A DNA stretch of 64,000 nucleotides from Chitinophaga sp. CB10 (lineage in GTDB: Bacteria; Bacteroidota; Bacteroidia; Chitinophagales; Chitinophagaceae): contig MLAV02000013.1 of assembly GCA_001870995.2 (NCBI GenBank), positions 62,001 to 126,000 of the forward strand. The letters run 5' to 3'. The notes under the pieces are model-generated. The model ran no database searches. It was not told where the DNA came from and saw only the letters and a list, made by a program, of their open reading frames with translations. How positions within the stretch are numbered: position 1 is the stretch's first letter; each line of letters starts with the position of its first letter. This document shows positions 42,901 to 51,650 of this stretch, one piece after another. The translations under genes and the position numbers were made by a program.

Positions 42901-43980
42901 ATGTTTAGTAACCTTGCCATCGATGTTGCCCTGGGGCTGGTATTTATATACCTCTTGTACAGCCTTTTTGTAACGATTTTACAGGAGATGATCGCCCGCG
43001 CGCTGGGCCTGCGCGCCCGCATCCTGACCAAAGGCCTGCGCCGCATGCTGGATGAGGACCGGCGCCGGGAAGACCTTGGATATTTCGGAAAATTCACATT
43101 TTTCACCTGGTTTTATGAAAAAGGATGGAGTGTGGTGCATTATTTCAAACCCTTTGCGGACGCTCCTGTTTTGAAAAAGTTTTACGACTCCCCTTCCATC
43201 CGGTACCTGGGGGAAAATACCGCCTCCTCGCGGCCTGCGTACATCAACCCGGCCACCTTTTCCCAGACTATCGTACACCTGTTGCGCAACAGCACTGCCG
43301 CCAGGGATACGGACAGCGCTACCGTTGCGGCTGCGCTGGAAGAGAACAGCCTGGGGCTGGGAAAAAATACGCTCACGCATATACGTAATTTATTTGCCGA
43401 CGCGCAGCAGGACATACCGGCTTTCCGCATTCAGCTGGAAAACTGGTTCAACGAAGCCATGCAACGCGCCAGCAGCTGGTACCGCAAGCATTGCCAGACC
43501 TGGCTGCTGGTCATCGGGTTTATGGTGGCGGGTATTTTTAATGTAGACACCATTGCTGTTGCGAAAATTCTGCTGAAAGATAAAACGGTGCGCCAGGAAA
43601 TGGTCCAGTTGGCCAGTAGCCACAGTTATGGCTACGGCCCGGCCATGGACACGCTCATGGAACACCGGCTCCTGTATAAGGACAGCGCCTTCCTCCGCAA
43701 CGACACCTCGCTGAAAGCCTTTGTGGGCGATACGGCCGTGATAGGCGTATATGCCATGCTCCGCAACGATGCCGGCGAGGCCCGCAACGTGCTGGGTATT
43801 CACCGCGAGTTCAGTCCTGCCCACCCGTACGGCCTCTCCCACCCTTACCAGTCCAACGGCTGGCTGGTAATAGCCGGCTGGGCCATCACCGCCATGGCGA
43901 TCAGCCTGGGCGCGCCTTTCTGGTTTGACTTGCTGGGGAAAGTGGTAAAATTCCGCAATACCCCCGCAGATAGTAAATAG
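42901..43980 (+). CDS. Membrane protein of unknown function
   Basis: A 359-residue protein with one helix at the N-terminus (about 5-27), a basic cytoplasmic segment (RARILTKGLRRMLDEDRRRED), and two more helices at about 200-222 and 318-340. The central part is soluble and contains no motif I recognise. The arrangement of the first helix followed by basic residues and the C-terminal AISLGAPFWFDLLGKVVKFRN occurs in uncharacterised proteins of many bacteria. It may follow from the ligase cluster only by position. Confidence 0.78.
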   Translation: MFSNLAIDVALGLVFIYLLYSLFVTILQEMIARALGLRARILTKGLRRMLDEDRRREDLGYFGKFTFFTWFYEKGWSVVHYFKPFADAPVLKKFYDSPSIRYLGENTASSRPAYINPATFSQTIVHLLRNSTAARDTDSATVAAALEENSLGLGKNTLTHIRNLFADAQQDIPAFRIQLENWFNEAMQRASSWYRKHCQTWLLVIGFMVAGIFNVDTIAVAKILLKDKTVRQEMVQLASSHSYGYGPAMDTLMEHRLLYKDSAFLRNDTSLKAFVGDTAVIGVYAMLRNDAGEARNVLGIHREFSPAHPYGLSHPYQSNGWLVIAGWAITAMAISLGAPFWFDLLGKVVKFRNTPADSK

Positions 43981-43988
43981 TATCTTTG
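43981..43988 (+). promoter_or_regulatory. -7 box TATCTTTG before the RidA gene
   Basis: Exact TAnnTTTG match beginning at the base after the preceding stop codon, 13 bases from the ATG at 44002. Confidence 0.6.
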
Positions 43989-44001
43989 TAAAAAAACAGT
44001 T

Positions 44002-44391
44002 ATGACACGTACCAATTACGCCAGCGGCGCCACCTGGGAGGAGAAAGTAGGGTATTGCAGGGCTGTCCAGGTAGGTAACATCATCGAGGTTTCCGGCACG
44101 GTGGCAGAAGATGAGGGGAAGGTGGTAGCGCCGGGTAACCCTTACGAGCAAACGAAATTTGTGCTGGCCAAAATAGAGGCCGTACTGCTGCGCGCCGGCG
44201 CTACTTTACATGATGTAGTGCGTACGCGGATGTTTGTAACGGATATCAGTCAGTGGGAGGAATATGGCCGCGCCCATGGGGAGTTTTTCCAGGCGATCAA
44301 GCCTGCAACGACGATGGTGGAGGTGAGTAAGCTGATTAACCCGGAGTATTTGGTGGAGATAGAGGTGACGGCGGTGAAGCAGGAGCGGTAG
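44002..44391 (+). CDS. RidA (YjgF/YER057c/UK114) family protein
   Basis: Small trimeric cytoplasmic protein of the RidA family, 129 residues. RidA proper hydrolyses reactive enamine/imine intermediates made by PLP enzymes. Family features are the N-terminal YCRAVQVGNIIEVSGTVAEDEG, the conserved RTRMFVTDISQW with its Arg, and KLINPEYLVEIEVTAVK near the end. The catalytic-type Arg is at about residue 74. It has its own promoter and is followed by the hairpin at 44403-44436. Confidence 0.9.
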   Translation: MTRTNYASGATWEEKVGYCRAVQVGNIIEVSGTVAEDEGKVVAPGNPYEQTKFVLAKIEAVLLRAGATLHDVVRTRMFVTDISQWEEYGRAHGEFFQAIKPATTMVEVSKLINPEYLVEIEVTAVKQER

Positions 44392-44402
44392 GCGGCTGAA
44401 AT

Positions 44403-44436
44403 TCACATCCCGGCGCTGATATACACCGGGATGTGA
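44403..44436. terminator. Hairpin between ridA and the convergent surface-protein gene
   Basis: Perfect 11-bp stem TCACATCCCGG/CCGGGATGTGA (44403-44413 with 44426-44436). No T-run, but it lies between two convergent stops. Confidence 0.7.
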
Positions 44437-44444
44437 GCATGCAG

Positions 44445-45650
44445 TTAATGCTTTTTTAGTTCCGCCAGCTGTGCTTCCATTATCTCTATGCGCTTGTTCT
44501 GCGCTTCTATCAGCTTGTTTTGCTGTATGATATAGAGGGTGAGTTCTTCTATTTTCTGCATTTGCAGTTTTTGCATTTCACCTAAATCCTGGCCTGTTTC
44601 TTCTATTGTGGCCGCTGAGGGTATTTCGGGGAGATGTTTGTGCTCGCGGATGAAGGCCTCCACGGATTGGAGCGAGGGCAGCTGATAGTTATCGGCGAAT
44701 ACATAATCCGGCCAGTCCGCAGCGTTGGTACTGACACGGATGCGCCTGGCGAGGATGGTCCCGTTTACTGACAATTGTTCTGTGGGCCGCGGCGTATTAA
44801 TACCTACTTTGCCATCATCCATCAATACCATTCGTGCCTGGCACATCCCTCCCGCAGCACATCCGAGATTATCATAATTCCAGAATTGCAGGCTGTTACC
44901 ATATACGCCTGACATATTATACAACACCCATTCCTTAGCTTCTCCGGGCTGCGTTTTGGTCGGATCTATCAACCGCAGCGCTCCCCCGATGCCGTTATCC
45001 TGGGTATTCCCTGCCGCGTCCACCCATTTGCCGGGGATGGAGCTTTCAAGAAAACCGCCGGAACGCAGTGTACCCCGGATATAGGAAGGGCCATTTACAT
45101 CCATTATATATCCCGGGGTTGGAGATTCGGTATTAATTCCCACAAAACCATCAGCAGTGATGGTCATACGCCTGGTATTGCCTGTTAGAAATTTCATGGG
45201 GGCTGCGTTAAATGTCCCCATTTCCACTCCCTGTAAACCAGCATAATGAGAGATAGCGAAATAGTCCATCCCCAAAGCATCTCCACCGTTTGCATCCAGA
45301 ACCATAAGGCTTCTTCCTCCTGCCTGCTCATCAAACATAAAGAGGCTTCCGCGCGTGTTTGCCGTGAACCTGACCGTTTGGTCAGTATTGAAACCTATGT
45401 TGGCTCCCCACAGGATTAAGGGCAGGTTTGCGCCTGTGTTCAGGTTCTTCGAAAACAAAAAGCTCTCTGCGGTTGCATCATCGTGGCCTATCATTAAACC
45501 CAGGCCGGACGCGGGCGCTTTTCCCTTTCCTGTTATGAATAACTGATTTGTGGTTGCATTATTTTGGTCTGTGGCCAACTGGAGGCCGGTCTGTGCAAAC
45601 GCACCAATGGGCATACATAGGAGCAGCCAGGCTAACTTTTTAAATTTCAT
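44445..45650 (-). CDS. Exported protein with C-terminal coiled coil (tail-fibre-like)
   Basis: A 401-residue exported protein; the signal peptide is MKFKKLAWLLLCMPIGAFAQ. The middle is beta-rich and repetitive, with stretches such as TADGFVGINTESPT and DDGKVGINTPRPTEQLSVNG, which recur in phage-tail-fibre-like and adhesin proteins of Bacteroidota. The C-terminus reads HKHLPEIPSAATIEETGQDL, then a coiled coil rich in Gln, Lys and Glu (about 350-400). That ending is common in Bacteroidota cell-surface proteins and resembles the trimerising chaperone region of S74-type fibres. Function is unknown. Confidence 0.8.
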   Translation of the reverse strand: MKFKKLAWLLLCMPIGAFAQTGLQLATDQNNATTNQLFITGKGKAPASGLGLMIGHDDATAESFLFSKNLNTGANLPLILWGANIGFNTDQTVRFTANTRGSLFMFDEQAGGRSLMVLDANGGDALGMDYFAISHYAGLQGVEMGTFNAAPMKFLTGNTRRMTITADGFVGINTESPTPGYIMDVNGPSYIRGTLRSGGFLESSIPGKWVDAAGNTQDNGIGGALRLIDPTKTQPGEAKEWVLYNMSGVYGNSLQFWNYDNLGCAAGGMCQARMVLMDDGKVGINTPRPTEQLSVNGTILARRIRVSTNAADWPDYVFADNYQLPSLQSVEAFIREHKHLPEIPSAATIEETGQDLGEMQKLQMQKIEELTLYIIQQNKLIEAQNKRIEIMEAQLAELKKH

Positions 45651-45690
45651 TTAAGTATAGGTTGTATTAAAACGATCTTTCCATAAAAGT

Positions 45691-45725
45691 AAAAACCGGA
45701 TGGCAGAAATACCAACCGGTTTTTT
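45691..45725 (-). terminator. Terminator after the rhodanese gene
   Basis: Stem AAAAACCGG/CCGGTTTTT (45691-45699 with 45716-45724), with T-rich flanks usable on either strand. Confidence 0.75.
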
Positions 45726-45753
45726 ACTTGATAATTATCTCAAAAAACGGCGA

Positions 45754-46059
45754 TTAACCGTAAATTTCTCTCCATTTCAGCATGCCGCCTGCCAGGTTCA
45801 CCACATTGTTGAAACCCTGTGTTTCCAGGGACATGGCTGCCTGACCGCTACGGTTACCGCTACGGCAGTACACGATCACCTCTTTATCTTCCAGCCCTTC
45901 CAGCTCATCGATTTGCATCATCTGGATCTGGCCCAGGGGTACATGGATACCACCGATATTGAATTCTGCACGCTCGTGCGGCTCTCTAACGTCCACGAGG
46001 ATCAGTTCTTCACCGGCGTCGAGGCGGGCTTTCAGTTCTTCAGCTGTTATGTTTTGCAT
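45754..46059 (-). CDS. Single-domain rhodanese-like protein
   Basis: Rhodanese-domain protein of 101 residues that would carry a persulphide on its active cysteine. The catalytic loop is VIVYCRSGNRSGQAA with Cys65; the CRSGNRS form is the GlpE/PspE-like type. The family stretch VDVREPHERAEFNIGGIHVP precedes it. There is no signal peptide. It lies 47 bases after the PASTA gene on the same strand. Confidence 0.92.
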   Translation of the reverse strand: MQNITAEELKARLDAGEELILVDVREPHERAEFNIGGIHVPLGQIQMMQIDELEGLEDKEVIVYCRSGNRSGQAAMSLETQGFNNVVNLAGGMLKWREIYG

Positions 46060-46106
46060 ATAGTATTCTTTTTAATGATTGTAAGGGTAAAATTAAGGTT
46101 TTTTGC

Positions 46107-46922
46107 CTATTCCTCCTCTGTTGAAGGCGCCGGAGCAGTGGAATCTTTCACTGGTTTGGTGGCGGAGAGGTAGAGGTCTACCGATTCGCCGGAACGCACC
46201 ATATTGAAATCGCCGATCTCATTTTTGCGGGTAGGATACTGCTTGTACACGAAGGCGTTGGCGGTATCGCTTACGTTGGAGTCGATGATCACGGAGCCAA
46301 TATTGAGGCTGCTGGCGCTGAGGATTTCACGGGCTTCCGCGAAGGTAAGGCCGATGAAATCAGGCACCGGGTTTTCCACGTTTCCACGGCCGGAGCTGAG
46401 GATGAGGGTAATACTGGTACCTTCCGGGATCATGGTACCCGGTTTGAGGGTACGGCCGTTCAGCAGCTGCTGCAGGACGGTGTTGGTGGCGAAGTCCGGT
46501 TTATAGATGGTATCGCCTACGTTGAGGCGCATACTTTTCAGCATCATTTCGGCGCTGCGGAAGGTAAGGCCTTCCAGGTCAGGCATGGCTACCATTGGCG
46601 CCACCGTTTTGTTCACCGTGAGGTGGATGGTGCGGTTCACCTTTACTACTGCCCCTTTATCCGGCGTTTGGGCCCATACGGCAAGCGGGGGGATACTGTC
46701 GATATATACGGAATCCCTTACTTCCGCTTCAAAGCCGGCAGCTTCCAGCTTGGAGATAGCCTGATCCAGTTTGAGCCCTCTTACGTCCGGCACGGTTTGT
46801 TGTTCGCCGTGTTTGGTAATGACAGGCAGCAGCGAGAAAAAGATCACTGCCAACAGGAAAAACATGGCTATAACCGCCAGTAAGTTGACAAGGAAAGATC
46901 GTTTGGTAATAAAATCAAACAC
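46107..46922 (-). CDS. Membrane-anchored PASTA-domain protein
   Basis: Protein of 271 residues with a GTG start, a short cytoplasmic end, one membrane helix (about 10-34), and three PASTA repeats (VPDVRGLKLDQAISKLEAAG, MPDLEGLTFRSAEMMLKS and VPDFIGLTFAEAREIL) ending in a Thr/Pro tail. PASTA domains bind peptidoglycan or beta-lactams in Gram-positive kinases and PBPs; here no kinase or transpeptidase domain is attached. It is 36 bases downstream of ddl on the same strand, which supports a cell-wall role. Confidence 0.9.
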   Translation of the reverse strand: MFDFITKRSFLVNLLAVIAMFFLLAVIFFSLLPVITKHGEQQTVPDVRGLKLDQAISKLEAAGFEAEVRDSVYIDSIPPLAVWAQTPDKGAVVKVNRTIHLTVNKTVAPMVAMPDLEGLTFRSAEMMLKSMRLNVGDTIYKPDFATNTVLQQLLNGRTLKPGTMIPEGTSITLILSSGRGNVENPVPDFIGLTFAEAREILSASSLNIGSVIIDSNVSDTANAFVYKQYPTRKNEIGDFNMVRSGESVDLYLSATKPVKDSTAPAPSTEEE

Positions 46923-46958
46923 AGTTTATTACGTTAAAAGTGATAAATCAGTTACAGG

Positions 46959-47948
46959 TTACTTTGCCATGGCTTCTTCCAGTACGGCGCCGTAGAATTC
47001 CTGCAGCGTTTTTCCGGCGGCGCGTACCTGCTGTGGCACCAGGCTGTTTTCAGACTGGCCGGGCATGGTGTTAGCCTCCAGGAAAAATAGTTTATTATTG
47101 GTATCATCCCAAATAAAGTCGATCCGCACAATACCACGGCAGTTCAGTAAATGATAGAGTTTAGCCGCTGTTTGCTGCACCAGGCTGATGATTTCGGCCG
47201 GTACGGGGGCCGGGGTGATTTCGTTGGAAACGCCCGGGGTGTATTTGGCTTCATAATCGAAAAACTCCTTGCTGCTAACTACTTCTGTGATAGGCAGCAC
47301 GTTTAGCTTACCGCCGGCCTGGTACATACCGATCGTCAGCTCGCGGCCTTTCACAAACTCTTCGATCAGCACCTGGGAATCTTCCTTAAAAGCCTTGTCT
47401 ATAGCCGGCTGCAGCTCTTCCGCCGTTTTCACTTTGGACATACCGATGCTGCTGCCGCCTTCTGCCGGCTTCACGAACAGGGGTAAACGCAGTTTGGTAA
47501 GGATATCGGCAGTGTCGTACGGCTGGTCGCGGAAGATGTGAATGGATTTGGATACGTTCACTACGTCCAGGGCTGCCACTATTTTATTGCAATAGCTTTT
47601 GTTGAAAGTGATGGCGGAGGTTACCATGCCGCAGCTGGTGTACGGGATGCCCAGCATTTCGAAGTAGCCCTGCAGGCGGCCATCTTCGCCGGGGGTGCCA
47701 TGGATGCCGATGAATACGGCGTCAAATTTTATTTTATTGCCATTGATCGTCAGGGAAAAATCGTTCTTGTCGATTTCGTACACAGCGCCGTCCGGGGCGG
47801 TGTAAGACCAGCTTTCGCGGGTGATGATTACCTTATAGACGGCATATTTGCTGCTGTCCAGATTATTTTCAATCGTTACAGCGCTTTGCACTGAAATTAC
47901 GTACTCTCCGGAATAACCGCCGGCAACTAAAGCTATATTTTTCTTCAT
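46959..47948 (-). CDS. ddl: D-alanine--D-alanine ligase
   Basis: ATP-grasp ligase that makes D-Ala-D-Ala for peptidoglycan. The start at 47948 (MKKNIALVAGGYSGEYVIS) replaces a longer reading that begins in untranslated leader. Family motifs are HGTPGEDGRLQGYFEMLGIPYT, PLFVKPAEGGSSIGMSKV, VLIEEFVKGRELTIG, the metal-binding DFIWDDTNNKLFFLEANTMPG and SENSLVPQQ. Length of 329 residues is normal. A near-consensus TAACTTTA box lies upstream. It precedes the PASTA gene in a likely operon. Confidence 0.95.
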   Translation of the reverse strand: MKKNIALVAGGYSGEYVISVQSAVTIENNLDSSKYAVYKVIITRESWSYTAPDGAVYEIDKNDFSLTINGNKIKFDAVFIGIHGTPGEDGRLQGYFEMLGIPYTSCGMVTSAITFNKSYCNKIVAALDVVNVSKSIHIFRDQPYDTADILTKLRLPLFVKPAEGGSSIGMSKVKTAEELQPAIDKAFKEDSQVLIEEFVKGRELTIGMYQAGGKLNVLPITEVVSSKEFFDYEAKYTPGVSNEITPAPVPAEIISLVQQTAAKLYHLLNCRGIVRIDFIWDDTNNKLFFLEANTMPGQSENSLVPQQVRAAGKTLQEFYGAVLEEAMAK

Positions 47949-48098
47949 AAGATGTCTGAGCAATAAGCCGGTAAAGTTAAGGAAACTTTTTTGCCGTGCA
48001 AGAGGCGGGGGCGGTGGAAATGATCCGGGATTAACCCGGAAAGATAAGCAGCCGGGCAGGAAAATACCCATAACAAAAAGTTATCCCCCATAACCCGC

Positions 48099-48133
48099 AA
48101 AAAAAAGCCGCCCTGGCACCATTCCAGAGCGGC
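48099..48133 (-). terminator. Terminator of the ferredoxin gene
   Basis: Stem 48107-48116 with 48124-48133 (ten pairs, one G-T), followed on the minus strand by eight Ts (48099-48106). Confidence 0.88.
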
Positions 48134-48158
48134 TCTAGCTTCCTTTGAATAATATTAA

Positions 48159-48506
48159 CTAGATGTGCAGCTTTTCTTTCTTACCCAGCAGTTCTTCTAC
48201 TGTTTCCTGGTACATTTCGTCCGGAACGCAGCAGTCTACAGGGCAAACAGCAGCGCATTGCGGCTCTTCATGAAAACCCTGGCATTCAGTACATTTATTC
48301 GGAACGATATAGTATGTATCTACGCTAATTGGCGCATTACGCTGGTCAGCATCCATGACGCTGCCATCCATCATTGTGAAGGCCCCTTTTACACTGGTAC
48401 CGTCAGCAATGGCCCATTCCACTCCGCCTTCATATATTGCATTGTTTGGGCATTCAGGTTCGCAAGCGCCGCAGTTAATACATTCATCTGTTATCTTAAT
48501 TGCCAT
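48159..48506 (-). CDS. 4Fe-4S dicluster ferredoxin
   Basis: Small electron carrier (115 residues) with two 4Fe-4S sites: CINCGACEPECPNNAI near the start, and CTECQGFHEEPQCAAVCPVDCC further on, where the insert between the first cysteines is the form seen in bacterial 2[4Fe-4S] ferredoxins (Alvin/FdxA-like). A stretch of about 35 residues between the sites (GGVEWAIADGTSVKGAFTMM) is longer than in clostridial ferredoxin. It is divergent from the acyl-CoA reductase gene, with overlapping promoters. Confidence 0.93.
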   Translation of the reverse strand: MAIKITDECINCGACEPECPNNAIYEGGVEWAIADGTSVKGAFTMMDGSVMDADQRNAPISVDTYYIVPNKCTECQGFHEEPQCAAVCPVDCCVPDEMYQETVEELLGKKEKLHI

Positions 48507-48517
48507 AGAGTAAACTT

Positions 48518-48580
48518 TTTGTTTAAGTAGTAAGCCATTAATTTTGTGGACAAAAATAAAATATTCCCGGTTTAATCAAG
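48518..48580. promoter_or_regulatory. Face-to-face overlapping promoters between ferredoxin and acyl-CoA reductase genes
   Basis: Plus strand: -33 TTTG (48518-48521), 17 bases, -7 TAATTTTG (48539-48546). Minus strand: -7 TATTTTTG (48551-48558) with a CTTG about 18 bases upstream (48577-48580). Each predicted start site falls in or next to the other's -7 box. Confidence 0.65.
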
Positions 48581-48599
48581 TCATTATTTATAAAGATTC

Positions 48600-49598
48600 A
48601 TGAATATAGCAGAAAAAGAAGCAGCGCTGGTGCGCCTGGGCCAATACCTGGCCGGAGACAGCCCTGAATGGGTAGCGGTAAAGGATAGGGCTTATATCGC
48701 CAATGGTTGGTTTATCCCGGCCTTCATCGACAAAGCGTTGGACAATATCTGCCAATACTTTCTTGAACCCGCCAGGCTGAAGGAATGGCTGCAGGCCTAC
48801 CCTGCCGCCGCCCAGCCCCGTACTCCCGCCAAAATCGGGATCGTATCCGCCGGCAATATCCCGCTGGTTGGCTTCCATGACTGGCTCTGCGGATTCATCA
48901 GCGGGCACCAGGTAAAACTGAAATTATCCGGTAAGGACGAGGTCCTGATGCGGCACATCCTGCAGAAAATGGAGGAATGGTACCCTGAAATAGGCGGACA
49001 GACGGAGGTGCTGGACATCCTCAAGGACTGCAACGCCTACATCGCCACCGGCAGCAACAACTCTGCCCGTTACTTCAATTACTACTTTGCCAAATACCCG
49101 CACATTATCCGCCACAACCGCACCTCTGCCGCAGTGCTGACCGGGGAGGAAACTCCGGCCGAGCTGGATGCCCTCGCGGACGATATCATGCTCTATTTTG
49201 GCCTGGGCTGCCGTAATGTGACCAAAATATTTGTTCCCCAGGGATATGACTTCCAGCCCCTGCTGGAGGCGCTGAACAAATACAGCTACCTGATGGACCA
49301 TCACAAATACAAAAATAACTACGACTATAACCTGGCCCTGCTGCTGCTCAACAACAGTCCTTACCTCACCAACGGAACGGTGCTGCTGCACGAAGCGGAA
49401 TCCCTCTTCAGTCCACTGAGCGTATTGCACTACGGTTATTATACGGACAAGCAGGCGCTTGCCGCGGAGCTGGGACAGAACGAAGTGCTGCAATGCCTCG
49501 TAGGCAAGGACTTCACGCCTTTCGGCTATGCGCAGCAACCTTCTCTGAAGGATTATGCGGACGGGGTGGATACCATGGCGTTTATGCTGGGTATCTAA
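48600..49598 (+). CDS. LuxC-like acyl-CoA reductase
   Basis: Predicted acyl-CoA reductase (332 residues) of the LuxC/aldehyde dehydrogenase superfamily, which would reduce an acyl-CoA or acyl-enzyme to an aldehyde with NAD(P)H. The cofactor region reads GIVSAGNIPLVGFHDWLCGF, the catalytic cysteine lies in LYFGLGCRNVTKIFVP, and IIRHNRTSAAVLTGEE precedes it. There is no luciferase gene nearby. It shares its upstream region with the ferredoxin, which may be its electron-transfer partner, but that is inference. Confidence 0.86.
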   Translation: MNIAEKEAALVRLGQYLAGDSPEWVAVKDRAYIANGWFIPAFIDKALDNICQYFLEPARLKEWLQAYPAAAQPRTPAKIGIVSAGNIPLVGFHDWLCGFISGHQVKLKLSGKDEVLMRHILQKMEEWYPEIGGQTEVLDILKDCNAYIATGSNNSARYFNYYFAKYPHIIRHNRTSAAVLTGEETPAELDALADDIMLYFGLGCRNVTKIFVPQGYDFQPLLEALNKYSYLMDHHKYKNNYDYNLALLLLNNSPYLTNGTVLLHEAESLFSPLSVLHYGYYTDKQALAAELGQNEVLQCLVGKDFTPFGYAQQPSLKDYADGVDTMAFMLGI

Positions 49599-49746
49599 CA
49601 AAATGTCGCCCGCAGTTGTTAAGTTGACAGGTAGTGAATGCATCCCTGTCAGTACCCGCATGGGGTTACTTTACTTTAAATTAACGATTGATATAAAAAT
49701 CTGTTAAAGTGAATCCTGTATGGGATATTTGATTCAGGCCGACTAT

Positions 49747-49754
49747 TAAATTTG
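49747..49754 (+). promoter_or_regulatory. -7 box TAAATTTG upstream of htrA
   Basis: Exact TAnnTTTG match in the AT-rich 223-base region before the protease gene, leaving a leader of about 60 bases. Confidence 0.5.
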
Positions 49755-49821
49755 TAGTCAAGGCATTAAAATTGCCAGCAGCGTATTACAAATTTATTCT
49801 TATAGCTAAACACACTATAAT

Positions 49822-51393
49822 ATGAAATTCAAGCAAATCGTTACAATTGTTTGTATCAGCATTGTGACTGCTTCTGCCTCCATATTTGTGTACAGCAAAT
49901 ATTTCCAACCCAGGCAGGTAGGTATTTATCAGAATGGCTCTACAGAGATCCCTGTGAACTATGCCCGCTACATGCCCGGTACTGAAAACGGCAGTGCTGT
50001 CCCTCCTACTGATTTCACAGCTGCTGCAAAAGCCGCTGTACCCGGTGTAGTACATATCAAAACAAAGATCAATCCCCGCCAGATTACAAACGGCTTGCAG
50101 CGCAGGCGCTCCATCCTCCAGGATCTGTTCGGCGACGAGTTTTTCGGCGATGAATTCAACGGAGGCGGAGATGGCCGCCGTTACTATATTCCCGGCCAGA
50201 TGGCCAGCGGTTCCGGGGTGCTGATCTCCGATGACGGTTACATTGTGACCAACAACCACGTGATTGACGATGCGGATGAGATCAGCGTTACGCTGAGCAA
50301 CAGCGCGAAAACGTATAAGGCAAAGCTGATCGGCGCGGATCCCAGCACGGACCTGGCTGTGATCAAAATTGAAGGTAGCGGATTCCCTTACCTGCTCTAC
50401 GGTAACTCTGACAATGTAGAGATCGGACAGTGGGTATTGGCCATTGGTTATCCTTTAAACCTCGATGCTACGGTGACTGCCGGTATCGTGAGCGCGAAAT
50501 CCCGGTCCATTGGTATCAACAAAAGCGGCGGTTCCCGCAACAGCGCTATTGAATCCTTTATCCAGACCGATGCGGCCGTAAACCAGGGTAACAGTGGCGG
50601 CGCACTGATCAACACCAACGGTGAGCTGATCGGCGTTAACTCTGCCATCGCGTCCCCAACTGGTTCTTATGCCGGCTACTCCTACGCGATTCCGGTAAAC
50701 CTGATTAAGAAAGTGGTGAACGACCTGATGAAGTACGGTAACGTACAGCGTGCATACCTGGGCGTTACCTATATGCCGAGCTCCGTGATCGCCTCCCTGA
50801 CAGACGATCAGCTGAAAGACCTTGGCGTAAGAAGGGATGCTCCCGGCGTGCAGGTGACTGAAGTGGTTGAAAACGGCTCCGCTAAAGCGGCAGGTCTGAA
50901 GGCAGGGGATATCATCACCCGCATCAACGGTACGCCGATCCCTGGTCCTTCCCAGATGACCGAGCAGATTGCCCGTTACAAACCAGGCGACAAGATCAGC
51001 ATCACTTACCTGCGCAACAATAAGGAATACACTGCTGAAAACGTGATCCTCCGCAACCTAGCCGGCAATACGGACGTGGTAAGGACCACCGTGCTGGACC
51101 GCCTGGGCGCGGACCTCACTTCGCTGGATAAGGACGATGCCCGCCGCCTCGGCATTCGTGGGGGCGTATGGGTGAGCAATATCGGCAACGGTATCCTGAA
51201 AAAGCAGACCACCATGGCGCCGGGCTTCCTGATCATCAAAGCCGGCGACCAGTCAGTTACTTCCCCGGAGGAACTGGCCAAAGTACTGGAACGTAAAGGG
51301 AGCGTACAGCTGATAGGATTGTATCCTGAAAAAAGCACGAATATCTACTACTATAATATTAAAACGGGCGGAAGCACCAGCGAAAGCTTTTGA
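49822..51393 (+). CDS. htrA: Do-family periplasmic serine protease (DegP/HtrA)
   Basis: Envelope quality-control protease and chaperone, 523 residues. An N-terminal hydrophobic segment (about 5-24) acts as signal or anchor. The trypsin-like domain shows the full triad: His146 in VTNNHVIDDADE, Asp177 in DPSTDLAVIK and Ser258 in NQGNSGGALINTNGELIG. Two PDZ domains follow (about 300-395 and 415-510; AYLGVTYMPSSV and GVWVSNIGNGI). The second is shorter than in E. coli DegP. Stress control is likely but no sigma-E site is recognisable. Confidence 0.95.
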   Translation: MKFKQIVTIVCISIVTASASIFVYSKYFQPRQVGIYQNGSTEIPVNYARYMPGTENGSAVPPTDFTAAAKAAVPGVVHIKTKINPRQITNGLQRRRSILQDLFGDEFFGDEFNGGGDGRRYYIPGQMASGSGVLISDDGYIVTNNHVIDDADEISVTLSNSAKTYKAKLIGADPSTDLAVIKIEGSGFPYLLYGNSDNVEIGQWVLAIGYPLNLDATVTAGIVSAKSRSIGINKSGGSRNSAIESFIQTDAAVNQGNSGGALINTNGELIGVNSAIASPTGSYAGYSYAIPVNLIKKVVNDLMKYGNVQRAYLGVTYMPSSVIASLTDDQLKDLGVRRDAPGVQVTEVVENGSAKAAGLKAGDIITRINGTPIPGPSQMTEQIARYKPGDKISITYLRNNKEYTAENVILRNLAGNTDVVRTTVLDRLGADLTSLDKDDARRLGIRGGVWVSNIGNGILKKQTTMAPGFLIIKAGDQSVTSPEELAKVLERKGSVQLIGLYPEKSTNIYYYNIKTGGSTSESF

Positions 51394-51425
51394 TCTCTCC
51401 CCCCAAAAAATAACAACAAAACACA

Positions 51426-51451
51426 AAAAGGGCCGCAACTGCGGCCCTTTT
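51426..51451 (+). terminator. Intrinsic terminator after htrA
   Basis: Stem AAAAGGGCCGC/GCGGCCCTTTT (51426-51436 with 51441-51451) and a four-base loop, 33 bases after the stop. Confidence 0.9.
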
Positions 51452-51593
51452 CATCTTAAGCAATACCTGTACGCTTAAAAAAACTTCACAGGCAATCAGC
51501 CATATCTATGAAAACCCATGATCAAAATAAGATATATATATGATAAAGGAACCGGATTCCAGCCAACGCCGAGAATTGGGTCGTAAAAGCACG

Positions 51594-51628
51594 AAAAAGC
51601 CGGTTAAGCGTTCGCTCAACCGGCTTTT
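51594..51628 (-). terminator. Terminator of the LytTR operon
   Basis: Stem AAAAGCCGGTT/AACCGGCTTTT (51595-51605 with 51618-51628) with an inner AGCG/CGCT pairing, followed on the minus strand by Ts. Confidence 0.88.
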
Positions 51629-51650
51629 AAATATCAGCAATATTTTTATA

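Noticed and set aside
44445..45650. Prophage tail-fibre gene
   Set aside because: It resembles tail-fibre endings, but has a signal peptide and no phage genes lie nearby; it fits a surface protein better.
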